Of a stretch of 64,000 nt of DNA, positions 36,301 through 46,945 are shown piece after piece. A program made the position numbers and the translations under genes. This DNA is from Gnetum montanum (lineage: Eukaryota; Streptophyta; Gnetopsida; Gnetales; Gnetaceae): assembly GCA_015680685.1 (NCBI GenBank), contig MNCI01008330.1, forward strand, positions 382,047 to 446,046, given 5' to 3'. The first letter of the stretch is position 1. Each line of letters opens with the position of its first letter. The notes under the pieces were generated by a model, which was not told the origin of the DNA, did not search any database, and worked only from the letters and a program-made list of their open reading frames with translations.

Positions 36301-38807
36301 TGTAAGACAAGAAGAAAGCTCTGGCCTGGAATACAAAACTTGGAAATCAATCATCGAAACCATGTTTTCTTTTCAGAATGAAAAGTAAATATTCTTATAA
36401 TAAACCTTACGGAGTGTTGGCACAATATCTTTGCATGCTCACGGAGTGGCTCAAATTTTCCTATCTACGTACCTCTCCAAACACAACATCTGAGTCCCAT
36501 AGCCTAGCCCCAAAGATCCAGTATAAACAGCATTGATATCTAAAGTCTGTGCGTCGACTAGAATAAAAGTAGAAACAGTAATCAACTAGGAGCGCCAGTA
36601 ACAAATTTATATACATTGATTGAAAATAAATCAGACCGTTTTTCATTCCTTCTTAAAGGAAAGCAAATTGGCTTCCTTTAATACGTCCAAAAACTAGTGG
36701 CTGTTCTCAACCCCTTCCAGAGAATCTCCGCACCAGCCTGAAGTTATATAGCTATATACCTAATAAATCAGATTTAGCAAACATGATATTGCTTTAGAGG
36801 GAATATCAAACTCATTAAATTAAACTCCATTGTAAGACAGCATGCATGCAACTGAAACGCATGATAATGAATAAAAATTAAATTATTTTAAAATTGTGCG
36901 CATGAAATTCGACTTGCAAAGCATCTGCCAAATTTAATTTTAGAAAATGTTTTCCACACTCTTCAGAATGTAAAGCTCCACTTGCTCAAGAGGTAAATTG
37001 TTCTAAACTTTCCTGCACAACGGCCAAGATTGTTAGATAAGTAACTCAACATTAAGAAAGTAAATATTGTGCAGAATAACCAGATAATGAGCAACTAAAT
37101 ATCAGGAGAGGTATCACAAAAAAAAAAAGGTTTTCAAACTGAGCTAAGAAAGTGAGAAAATGAATAAACAATTCATAGCTGCGGAGCCTCCAGAACTCAA
37201 AACTCAATGTACTCTTACGTTTTTAGGAAAAAACAAACACAAGCTGCTTAGGACTTTGGTTTTCATGTAAACTGAACAATGAAGAAACTTAAATGAACTG
37301 GGCATGAGGTTTTATTGCAAGGAAACTTAGGTTGAGTAAATTCAATGAAATCATAAAGACAATCTTAGAATCCTTACAAAAACATTAAAAAAGGATTTCA
37401 TACCATTCGGAAGAACTGTTTTATTAATAATTTCGTGTAATTTGTACTTTTAATTTTTGTCAAAAAGAACAAATATTACTTACTTACAAATAAAAGAAAA
37501 CTTTTCATTCATATTCAACATGCTATATATGGCAATCTCAAAGTTTTGTTTCAAGTATTAAAACTAATGCATCTATACACAAACTAACTAAAAGAATTAT
37601 CACCTGCATGTGATTTGCTGTATTCCAAGAACTTAGTCCATGTCTTATTAAGAATACTTTCTTGACAATAGGCAACGATCTGGATGTACAAGACTCAGTT
37701 GCATCTTTGAAATCAAAAACTCCTGCAGTTAAATAGAATCAACAGTTGACTGCTTCAATGGAGCAAAAGTCCTGTTGAGTGCTTTTGGAGAATATGCAGA
37801 TGTTTAATGTTTGTTAACATATCCTTTTGCACTGCCCATCAATTGCCCATGTTTGAAACAGAGTTTGGAAAGCTACAAACCAGCATTTTATCATGCCAAA
37901 ATCTTTATAAGATTTTGCAGCAATTTGGACCTGGATGAGTGGAATTTGGTGCATTAATAAAATCTAGAGTAATTTGGGATCACATGATTTTCAAATCTGG
38001 AAGGAAAGAAACCAAAAAACATTTTAAAGAATAGAACTCAACCTAGATGGAGTACAATGACCAGCAGTAAAAAATTTGAAAGAGAATGTAATATGTAAAA
38101 TAGAACTCATCTTCCCTACTCTTTGAGATTTACATAATTATAACTTTTATTTCCAAGGATAGAATTAGATTGGTAACATAATATGACTATTTTATTTTTT
38201 AGAAATTGATCCGCTCATCATGGTTGATCATTAAGATCCCAAGAATAATCTCATTGTACTTCAAATTCTGCTTTATTAATATCTCTTTTTACTACTTCAA
38301 AAAAATTACGATTAAGTTAAACAATAGTGCCAATAGCAATTTTATAGCGATTACAACTCAAATTATGTGTGAACTGTCACAGAAAAAGAATCATTAGAAT
38401 GATCTCACTTGTTTTTTACCATTTACCTGGGGTCAGACGTGTACAGTCCATAGAAAACAAACCAAAGGCTTACCTACGCATCTTATCCCAGATGGATCAA
38501 TGCATACCTAGAAAGTTGAACTATTGCCTATCATTTTTGAGTGTCAAAGAAGTTAACAACCAAAACGTGGGGACTATGATTAAAAAATTCTAATTAGAAA
38601 AAACTAGACTATCAATCATTTCATACATAAATGTACTATAATTGTAACATATACAATATCACTTACTATGACAGTTATCTGACTAATTATTAAATTAGAT
38701 TAGCAAATATAGAATCATCCATTACTTACATTATCTAAATTCTTGCTAAGTTTAATCGTCAAAAGGTAAGCATTTCCTCTGGCATACATCTTGCATCCTA
38801 ACTTAAC
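33310..38807. other. Intergenic, nothing recognised
   Basis: About 5.5 kb with no supported gene or transposon on either strand. The ORFs present (for example minus 34840-35079, 36156-36350, 36461-36646) lack domains. It may hold host regulatory or very old repeat sequence. Confidence 0.5.
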
Positions 38808-38812
38808 AAATT

Positions 38813-39039
38813 TGTTGTCATTGAAAACACAGTAACTGAAGGAAGAACAAGAGAGAGCACCAAGAGGAAGTGGTTCCAGAATGAGAGGGAGATAATACTG
38901 TCCAAAGGTCATTCATCTTTTCTTGACCTACACCCACATATATTTAGGGATGAGATATTTATAAAATTACAACGGTCAACAAATTACTTACAATTGTATT
39001 ACTTACAGCTATCAACAACTCAATGCCAACTCACCAACT
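38813..39039 (-). repeat. 3' LTR of copia element
   Basis: Aligns with 49121-49354 (shared GTTGTTGA(C/T)AGCT(G/A), ATATCTCATC, the ACCCACATAT word on the plus strand). The expected terminal TG on its upper side is mutated to AG. The purine tract before it (minus CTTGAGGGGAAG, about 39040-39051) is the plus-strand primer. The pol stop is at 39047-39049. Confidence 0.85.
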
Positions 39040-39046
39040 CTTCCCC

Positions 39047-40426
39047 TCAAGATGAAGAATAGATATCCCTCATGCCCATCCTGCAAACAATAGAATGAAA
39101 TTGTATATTATTGAAACCTTTAGCAAATACATCAGCCAACTGATCTTCATACTTTACAAAAGATATGCAAACAACTCCATCTAGTTTCTCCTTGATGAAA
39201 TTTCTATCAATATCCCCCCTGCTTTGTCCAATCATGTTGCACTGGGTTTTATACAATATTAATGGCAGCATTTTTATCACAATGAGGTAAAAGTGATTTC
39301 TTGCTTGCCAGTCTGAGATCTTCCAACAATTTTCCAAGCCATAGGAGTTCACAAACTCCTTGTGCTATAGGTCTATACTCAACTTTTGCACTTGATATAG
39401 CCATAAGAATTTGCTTCTTGCTTCACCAAGTGACCAAATTGCCCCAAACCAATGTACAATATCCTAATGCACACCTCCTATTATCAAGACAACCACCCTA
39501 GTCAACATCGATGAATGCTTCTATGCTCAAATGACAATGATTAGTAAATGGTAGCTCCTTTCCTACTGTAAACTTTGAGAATCTAAAGATACACTAAACA
39601 ACATCCTGGACAGAAATTCAAGGATCATGCATAAATTGACTCATCAAGATATGCTAAATTGACTTCTCTAGTCCTCCTAGGACCTTGCCTTGGCAAGATG
39701 AGCCTTGAGCCTCTAGGTGATGAAATAATGGAAAAAACAATACCAATTGCATAGGCTATGTCTAGTTGAGTTTAAGAAAGATAAATGAATCTCGCAAATA
39801 ATCTCTGATCTCTCTCTATGTCCACTTTCTCGCATCACAACTTTTAAGCTAATGATTGACTTCAATGGGTGATGTTGTTGGTTTGTAGCCCAACATGTCA
39901 ATCCCCTTAAGCAAAGCAAGAATATGTTTTCTTTAGGAAACAAAGATGCCCTTATCTTATTGAGCAACATCAATTCTAAGGAAACATTACAGCTTTCCTA
40001 AGTCTTTAATTTCAAATTCCTTGGCTAGATACTCCTTCAACTTGCTCACCTCTTCTAGGACATTTCCTATTACAACTAAATCATGAATGTTTACAATAAT
40101 AATTGCAATCTTACCATTGCATCGTTTGATGAACATATTATGATCTATGTTAGTGTGTTGATACCTGTATGAAAACATCACTTTGTTGAATCTATCAAAT
40201 CAAGCTTTAGGGTATTCCTTCAGACCATACAGAAGTTGCCTCAGCCTACACAGTTTCCTTCTATTTTTTGACAAGAAAAACCTGAAGAGATTTTCATGTA
40301 AACCTCTTCTTTTAAATCTCAATGTAGGAATGTGTTCTTCAAATATAGTTGTTGCAAATCTCATCCAAGATTTGCTACACAAGACAAGAGAACCCTAATA
40401 GAATTCATTCTAGCCATTAAAGCAAA
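39047..40426 (-). pseudogene. copia pol, C-terminal part (RT palm to RNase H)
   Basis: On the minus strand just below the LINE: MARMNSIRVLLSCVANLG (near 40410), then KISSGF, LYGLKEYPKA (near 40210). Next, AIIIVNIHDLVVIGN near 40085 stands where copia has YVDD, so the catalytic pair is lost. KEFEIKDLGKL follows near 40000. RNase H ends with IDRNFIKEKLDG and EDQLADVFAKG (39100-39210), the canonical copia C-terminus. Confidence 0.88.
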
Positions 40427-41110
40427 TCATTATCATCATCATCATCCTAGACTTCTCCCCAAAAGAAAATGGGGTCAGCTCCATGAGTTCTCTTTTGTTA
40501 TTTGCCTCTATGAAGAGCTATATCATTGTTTATTTACAATTTCTTCAAATCATATTTGATCATTTTTCCTCTATCTTTTTTGGTCTTCTTTTTGGTAGCC
40601 TTCTTGGAACAATGATGTAAAAACCTTGTTTAATAAGCTCATTATCTAATCTCCTTTGCACGTGTCCAAATCATCTAAGCCATTATTCCTATAGCTTATT
40701 TGAAATAGAAGTCACTCCAAATCTTCCTTTAATGTCTATATTGTGCAAGTTATATCTTCCTGTAACATTCAACATCTATTTAAGCATTCGCATTTCTGCC
40801 ACACTGATTTGTTGTTCATGTCTCTTTTGTACTACCCATCATTCAATACCATAAAAATAGCATACCTGAAAACTATCATGTAAAATTTTTCCTTGTGTTG
40901 TATTGGAATTCTTTTATTGCATAAAAACACCAGTAGCTTATCTCCATATTGACTATCCTACCTTAATTCTATTTCTTATATCTTCATCAATTTCACCATC
41001 TAATTGAAGCACTGATCTTAAGTAGTGAAACTATTTACAATGAAGGACTTTTTGGCCTTAAATTGTTACTTCTATTTCATCACTATTTGTACTTTTATTG
41101 AAATTACATG
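40427..41110 (-). mobile_element. RTE LINE 3' fragment inserted in copia RT
   Basis: 684 bp. Copia coding text stops at ...ET (41111) and resumes with FA...RMNSIRV (40426), so both edges are exact. The minus-strand product shows FHYLRSVLQLDGEIDEDI (near 41010), ISVAEMRMLK (near 40800), FGVTSISNKL, GHVQRRL and RRLPKRRPKK (near 40600), the C-terminal part of RTE LINEs. On the plus strand the end is a (TCA)n tail with cctagacttctcccc. No target duplication is evident. Confidence 0.88.
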
Positions 41111-42419
41111 GGTCTCCTAATAATCAACTCCATAGGTCTATGTGTAGCCTTTTACAACAAGCCAAACCTTAAATCTTTTAATGCTCCCATTAGCTTTGTG
41201 GTTTATAATGAAAACCCACTTGCAACCTATAGGTTTCTTTCCAACTAGGAGAGAAATAAGTTCCCATGTGTTATTCTTGTCAGGGCTTTTATCTCTTCAA
41301 TCATAGAAGTCTTCCACTTGGGATTAGCAAGTGTCCACTTCCAATTCTAAGAAATACAAACAAAAGACAAGTTACAAATGTTTTATCTAAGGGAGACAAA
41401 GGCATATAAGATACAAAATTAGATATAGGTTGTTGGGTGATCAAACACCCTTCTTAGAAGCAATAAACAAATCAAAATCACTAACAGCAAAAGTAGCAGT
41501 AAAGGAAATGGAGGCATTGGACTTACTAATAGGAGACTATCACAGGGCTAAATTTGAAGATAAATCTTTATCAAGTGAGACATGCAAAATGGCTTTATTC
41601 CTACATGAATAAACTTTCAACTTTAGTTCACTTTCCCTTCCTTTCTCATTTGCATCGATATCCTCCTCAATTCTCTTCTCCAACCTTGCTTTCATTCTAC
41701 AAGTCAAGCCCTCCTTTCTCATTTGTAGTAGTATCATCCTCTACTCCCCCAAAACGGATGACTTAATGAAGTTGACCTTGATCTTGCAGAATGTTACATC
41801 CATACTGACAAATACATGTCTACTTAAATGATGATAACATTTATATCCTTTCTAAGCACCAACATTCTAAATGCAAACAGACTTCAAGGCTCATAGATCA
41901 AGTTTTCCAATTATCTTTTGATAATCATATACAAAGTGCACACACACACCAAACAACCTTTAAAGGAGCAATATATGTGTACTTGCCTTGGAGCACTCCA
42001 GCAGCATTTGAAAATCAAGTGTCTTGAGTGACGTGATTGATAAGTGCCTTGGGAACATTCATGGAAAGCATAAAGGAACAAGCTACCTCTAAAATATGAC
42101 AGTTGTCCCACACTACAATACCATTCTCAATTGGTGTATCCACATAGGGAGTTTGGTGTAATATTTCTATGATCATGAAAATAACTTTGTGTATTCTTTA
42201 CCATTGTGAGATCTAAGAATTTTAACATTAGTAACAAATTCTGTTCTCGCATTTTATTAAACATCTTAAAACAAAAGAATACATCACTTTTGTTGTGCAT
42301 TAAATACACCTAAGCTATGTGACTACAACAATTAATAAAAGTGATAAACCATATATATCCAATCTAGTAAACAATTCTATATGGACCCAATCATCCAAAT
42401 GAATAAAAAAATGATATAG
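41111..42419 (-). pseudogene. copia pol, integrase core and start of RT
   Basis: Next to the L1 insertion, minus text shows the integrase core: HLDDWVHIELF, MHNKSDVFFCFKMFNKM (near 42290), then VDTPIENGIV and LEVACSFMLSMNVPKALI (near 42040-42130). Farther down come WELISLLVGKKPIGCKWVF (about 41250) and VVKGYT, the front of copia RT. A variable linker (41400-41800) separates them. Several frameshifts. Confidence 0.85.
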
Positions 42420-42479
42420 TGCTTTTATTTTTATTTTTTTTGAGAAAGTAGTCGGGATTATATTACTGAGAAACACAAA

Positions 42480-44170
42480 CTATGGTACAAGAGATTACAA
42501 ATGGTGGGCCATCAGGAATGGCCCCCCCATGAGAGGGGAGGATCCCCAAATTAATCAAAACAACTCCCAAGACAAAACAAAAACAAACACTGACCCTGGA
42601 GCCAACCCTGGGCCCCCCACCCTTTGTTGTCTCTAGTGGGGGGTGCCCCCCCTCTCTCTATTTCCTGGGGGGGGTGCGCACCCCCACCCAGTTGACGACC
42701 CAGAACAGCAGAGAAGACGGGGGGGCACCGACCCGGTAGAGGGGGGCAAGTGTCCCCCACCACCCGGGCCCGACAACCCCTTATGGGTTCATCGGCAGCC
42801 GCAATCAGGGCGCTCCAATTCATGGAGGATATCCAAAGTGTTCCGGTGGTCCTCCGTATCCATGAAACTGGCCGCCTACTGGATGCCCTGCATGGCCAAC
42901 TCCCGTCGGCTCCTGTCCGCCCGCGAAGCTCCCGCATCCGGATGGAAGCACCCCGAGGTTCGACGGATATGTCGTTTGAGTTTAGCCCAGGAGCTCTCAC
43001 AGCTGATGCCAAGAATGAGGTATGGGCATCGCCCCCCTCTTAGCCACTGTCAGGTGTTGTGCTCGTGGGCGCGGTCAAGCTGCCACTGTCATTGGTCCTC
43101 CTCCTCTTGAAGCCGCTCCTGCTCTGCCTGTTCACGTTGTCTCTAGGCCTCGTCCTCTTGGATCAACTCTTACCGCACTTGGGCCCGGATTTCGTCAATT
43201 AGGCGAGCCCTAGCAGTCTTAGCCATGAGGTCCTGCTGCCTCACCTGCTCCTGCTCGTGCTCAGAGAACTGGGCTTCCAGGTCGGCCCGGGCCTACGCGA
43301 GGGCTTCATTCCATTTGGCTTCCCATTCCTTTCTCTCAGCCTCCCGAGCCTCGTCCGTTGCCCTCTGCATGGCCTGCCGAAGCTCCTCATTCCAGTTCCC
43401 ATGGCCAAAGGTCTCTGGTGGCAGGGAAACTAGTCTGTCAGGGTGATCGGGGGGGCGTCGCTCCCNCGCCCGTTGGGTCCTCCAACCCCGCGTAAAGGTG
43501 GAGCCCTAGAGGGGCCAACCGCTCCCCGGTCCGAGCAAAACCATAGGGTCCTGGGGCCTTGCCGAGGGGGGGCACTCCGGAGAGACCCCCTGCGGGGGGT
43601 AGAGGACGACGGGTGCTACCCCCTACCGCAGCGCCAAAATTAAACCAGAGTGGCGGCCGCAGCGCTTGAGCAAAAGGGCCTCCTTAAAAAAGCGAGGGAG
43701 GTTGACCTAGCAACCCAACTTGAGACAACGCAGAAAAGCGAAGTGTAGGCCCTGCAGTTTGGAGCCATTGCCAAACTGGACAAAAAATCTATCCACCAGA
43801 TCTACGCCCTGGGCCCATAGGTGGGGTAGGAAGATCTGGGTACTTGTTTGCTCCTGGTTCGAGGAACGGGCCCATCAAAGAACATTTCTACGTCTTGCAG
43901 GCCACGAGTGGAGGGTAGAATGACCTCTCCATCAATCGGGGCCCCCAGACAGCTGACAATTGAAGATTCTATAATCAGGATTTCACAGCCTTGGAAAAAG
44001 GTATGGTTGTTGGCCCAGTTGGAGAAGAACATGTCGTCTGCCAGATCTGGATCCCCGACCAGTCATTGTAGAGGGTCAAACCAGCCACATTGGGTCACCA
44101 TCTGCCAAAGCGCCTCATCCTCCTAGAATGCGACGCAGTCTGGCTCGAATGTGGGCGTGATTCCCATCGT
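42480..44170 (-). pseudogene. Unrecognised coding-like module between L1 RT and poly(A)
   Basis: After the zinc region the minus strand keeps long readable frames. 44170-43802 reads WKEIEATMGITPTFEP ... FFSNWANNHTFFQGCEILII ... MFFDGPVPRTRSKQ. 43425-42780 reads one frame for about 210 codons with a strongly charged start (ELRQAMQRATDEAREAERKE, ARADLEAQFSEHEQEQ), clearly coiled-coil-like, then CPYLILGISCESSWAKLKRH and MDTEDHRNTLDILHELERP. Stops are mostly TAG and TGA. No RNase H motif is seen. It may be an additional ORF of this LINE lineage, a 3' transduction, or an older element it carried along. Confidence 0.5.
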
Positions 44171-44179
44171 CGCCTCAAT

Positions 44180-45810
44180 TTCCTTCCACGCCTTGAGAGC
44201 CTGGGAGACCAGCCGCTGCGGGGGGGCACCATTTCTGCCGGAAAACAGTGTTGTTTTGTGCTTTCCACGCTACCCATAAAAGTAGCGTGGCCCAAGAGTC
44301 ACCTGTGAGGCGCATTGGGGGGGGCACTACCGCCGTGCGCCACGTGGCGCACATGCATGCACATTCAAACGCGAAATGTTGCGCCGTCTCTGCAGCAACG
44401 CCGCATGCAGAAAATGTGTCGCTTTGCAGTATCCCATGTCGTCGCAAGAGGGCACACACGGGCAACGCGTCCCATTTGAACAACCACAAAAAGATTTTGA
44501 TTTTTTCAGGCAACCGCCCTTGCCAGATCCGCTGCCAGTCCTCAATTCGGGAATATTTGGCAATCAGAAGGGCCCGCGGCTCGAGGCCCCACCATCCCCG
44601 AGCCTGCATCACACGTGCGTGCCGACACAGCGCCTACCAAGGCCTAAAATCCCACACCCCCGTTTCCCAACACAGATATTTGGCATTCATGATGCGGATC
44701 CACGGGATAGGTTCTCTATGCGAGCGCGAAAACCGAAGCACTAACCGGTGTTGTCCCAGTATCAGCTCGTCCTCGAATGACGTGATGCCCAACCCTCCCA
44801 CATTTCGGGGGCATGCCACCCGTTCCCAACGGACCAAATGGATTTTGCTCCCCCCATTGCCCCCCTCCCAAATGAAGCTACGGATTAGCATGTTAATTAC
44901 ATTGATGACGGCGTTTGGGGGGGTGGCAACGGCTGCCACTAAACGAGCGATTGCCATGAGGATTCCTGTAGCCACAAGCAAGCGACCTTTGCGGCTTAGG
45001 AATCTATTCGCCCAGTGGCCTATTCTTCTTTTGATTTTTTCTAACAGGGGGCCCCATGCCATGGTTCGCCCCCACCGAAAGAGGGGGATGCCCAGATATG
45101 TCACTGTTTGTCCCTGGCAGGATGTTCAAAACTTGTATCACCCGATTTTTAACTTGTTCATCCACATTAATGAAGTGGGCTGAAGATTTGGTCCTATTGA
45201 TTTCCAGCCCCAACTCGGCAGCTAGGCAGGACAGAGCAACGTTGATGCATTGTGCCTGTGGGACCGCCGCCCTACTGAGCAACATCGTATCATCCGCATA
45301 GTGTTCGGCCCGACATGCCACCCCGGCAATGTTCAGACCATCCACCCCAAATGTGCTGCAGTAGAGGGTCCCCTTGCCTCAACTCCCGACCTGGGGTGGA
45401 GAGGCCCCACAACCGCCCCCCCACATCAAAGGAGAAACCAGCCGAGGACTACATGTGAATGCATAGTCGAATGAACTGTGGATCAAACCCCTTCAGGTGC
45501 ATAATGGACTACAATGCCTCCCAGCTGAGTGTGTCGTATGCCTTAGTGATGTCAAGCTTGAGGCAAAGCCCGGGGAAGCCCGAATTTCGAAGCAAATGAA
45601 GCACCTCCTGCATGAGGAGGATCTAGTCCTGAATGGCCCACCCTTGCACGAAACGGAACGATCGTGGGGCCCTGAGTCTCGTTCGGCTGCCCAAGTTGAC
45701 CTTCTCTGCTTTGCATCCCCAAGTTGCATCCAGGTTCTTCGGGCGCGATTTCTGGCCCCTGGTGCGTGCAGGGTTTGGAGCTCCCCCACACCACATTAAC
45801 CCATTCACCT
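44180..45810 (-). pseudogene. L1-like reverse transcriptase, partial, with C-terminal zinc region
   Basis: Minus text: FRFVQGWAIQD (45640), LCLKLDITKAYDTLSWEAL (about 45550), LRQGDPL near 45380, then AEHYADDTMLLSRAAV with the intact YADD near 45290. Next come ELGLEINRTKSSA (45195) and MTYLGIPLFRWGR (45104). Then LLEKIKRRIGHWANRFLS, and the zf-RVT-like region WQRIWQGRLPEKIKIFLWLF with FSACGVAAETAQHFAFEC (44350-44530). At least three frameshifts. RT copies the LINE RNA at the nicked target. Fingers blocks before FVQGW are absent. Confidence 0.9.
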
Positions 45811-45829
45811 AGGGGGGGGGGGGCGTGGG

Positions 45830-46934
45830 GGGGGTGAGTACCATGCGAGAGGTTGCTGAGGGTGGAGGAGGTGGGGAGGGGGGGCATCAATTGGGGGGGG
45901 GGTATCTTCTGAGGGGGGCTTTGGGGGCGCAGTTTGTTGGAGGTCGGGTGTATCTGGCCCTTGCGGCCCATTGTGACCCATGCGCCTCCCTTGAACAGTT
46001 GTCTAGCCTGGGCCCTTGGTCTCTGTGGCCGCGGCCCCTGCACCTGATAGGCTACTTCTTGATGGTCGGGTTTTCCGCAGCACGTGAAATCGATTGTGTT
46101 GCTTCCCTGGGTCATAGGACTACGTTTGGGTCCCATCGCCACCTCCAGGTTTTCAAACTCAACCTAGAGTTTTTCTTCCCCCCACCCCCTAGGAAGTTCC
46201 AAGATGACCTCCTGAATGAGGTCCTTCTCCGCCAACCGATGCCAAACGCAGAAATAGGCGAAGCCCATGCATTCAATTGATTGCGTAACCCGGTCGAAGG
46301 CGATGAATTCGCCAAAGAATCCTGCGATTTTCTACAGGAAACCCAGATTCCAAAGTTCCCAGGGGATCCCAGAAACTCGCATCCAAACCGGGGCTCTGGA
46401 AAACAGGTCGGCCTCACGATGGGCCCTGGGACACCATGGGGTCAATGCCATACCCCTCGCTCCATAAAACCACAGGCCTCCCAACAGAACCGAATCCCTA
46501 ATCTGACGGGAGGGAAAAATAAATAGGAGGTCCGCAGATAGGCTACGGACCCCGACTTTCCCCACTTGCCACTACTCCTGGGCCCAACACCAGATGAGGT
46601 CCAGTCGTGGACGTGTGCCCTGCGAGACAAAGCGACCGATAAGGCTCCGCTGCATTGTGCGGACCCCCTCGAGAGGGGGTTGGGTAACCCGAAGGCGCAG
46701 GGTGTCCTCAGCCCTGAAGTGGGCCTCAATGTTGCCTCTAGGTACCGGCCCCCCCCCATCGTCGGCCAAGGCATGTTCGCCGTGAGAGTGTTGCCCCCCG
46801 TTGGCTGGCTGTTCAAGGTCCCGCACCTGCTCCTGTTGTTGAGCTTGTGGCTGCTCTGGTTCCTGCACCGGTTGCGGCTCCTGTTGCTGCTCCTGTCGCT
46901 GTTGTTGTTGCTGTTGTTGCTCCATCCTGCTCAA
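45830..46934 (-). pseudogene. L1-like ORF1 (DUF4283-type), with Gln-rich N terminus
   Basis: The minus-strand N terminus (46930-46830) is a Gln/Glu/Pro-rich tract made of CAG/CAA repeats. Then QRSLIGRF, GKVGVRSLSADLLFIFPS, LGGLWFYGARGMAL, FSRAPVWMRVSGIPWELWN (46385), FFGEFIAFDRVTQSIECMGF match the DUF4283 fold typical of plant L1 ORF1 RNA-binding proteins. CCGKPDHQEV near 46070 stands where a CCHC knuckle is usual. It is followed by a Pro-rich linker. A frameshift lies near 46440. The product would bind LINE RNA. Confidence 0.85.
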
Positions 46935-46945
46935 CTGCTTTTATT

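Larger units (their letters stand above)
42430..46935 (-). mobile_element. GC-rich L1-like LINE inserted in copia integrase
   Basis: Target duplication TGCTTTTATT at 42420-42429 and 46936-46945. The minus-strand 3' end is an A-rich tail (plus 42430-42440, T-rich). ORF1 is at 46930-45830, RT at about 45810-44640, a zinc-binding RT-associated region at 44612-44180, then unrecognised coding-like sequence to the tail. GC content is strikingly higher than in all surroundings and stops are fewer, indicating recent arrival or a source with different composition. The endonuclease and the front of RT are missing: ORF1 text passes directly into RT text near 45800. Confidence 0.9.

Noticed and set aside
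44248-45183. 311-aa plus-strand ORF, the longest open frame in the window
   Set aside because: It is antisense to the L1 RT, which is readable with YADD and other motifs on the minus strand. High GC content makes long shadow ORFs likely.
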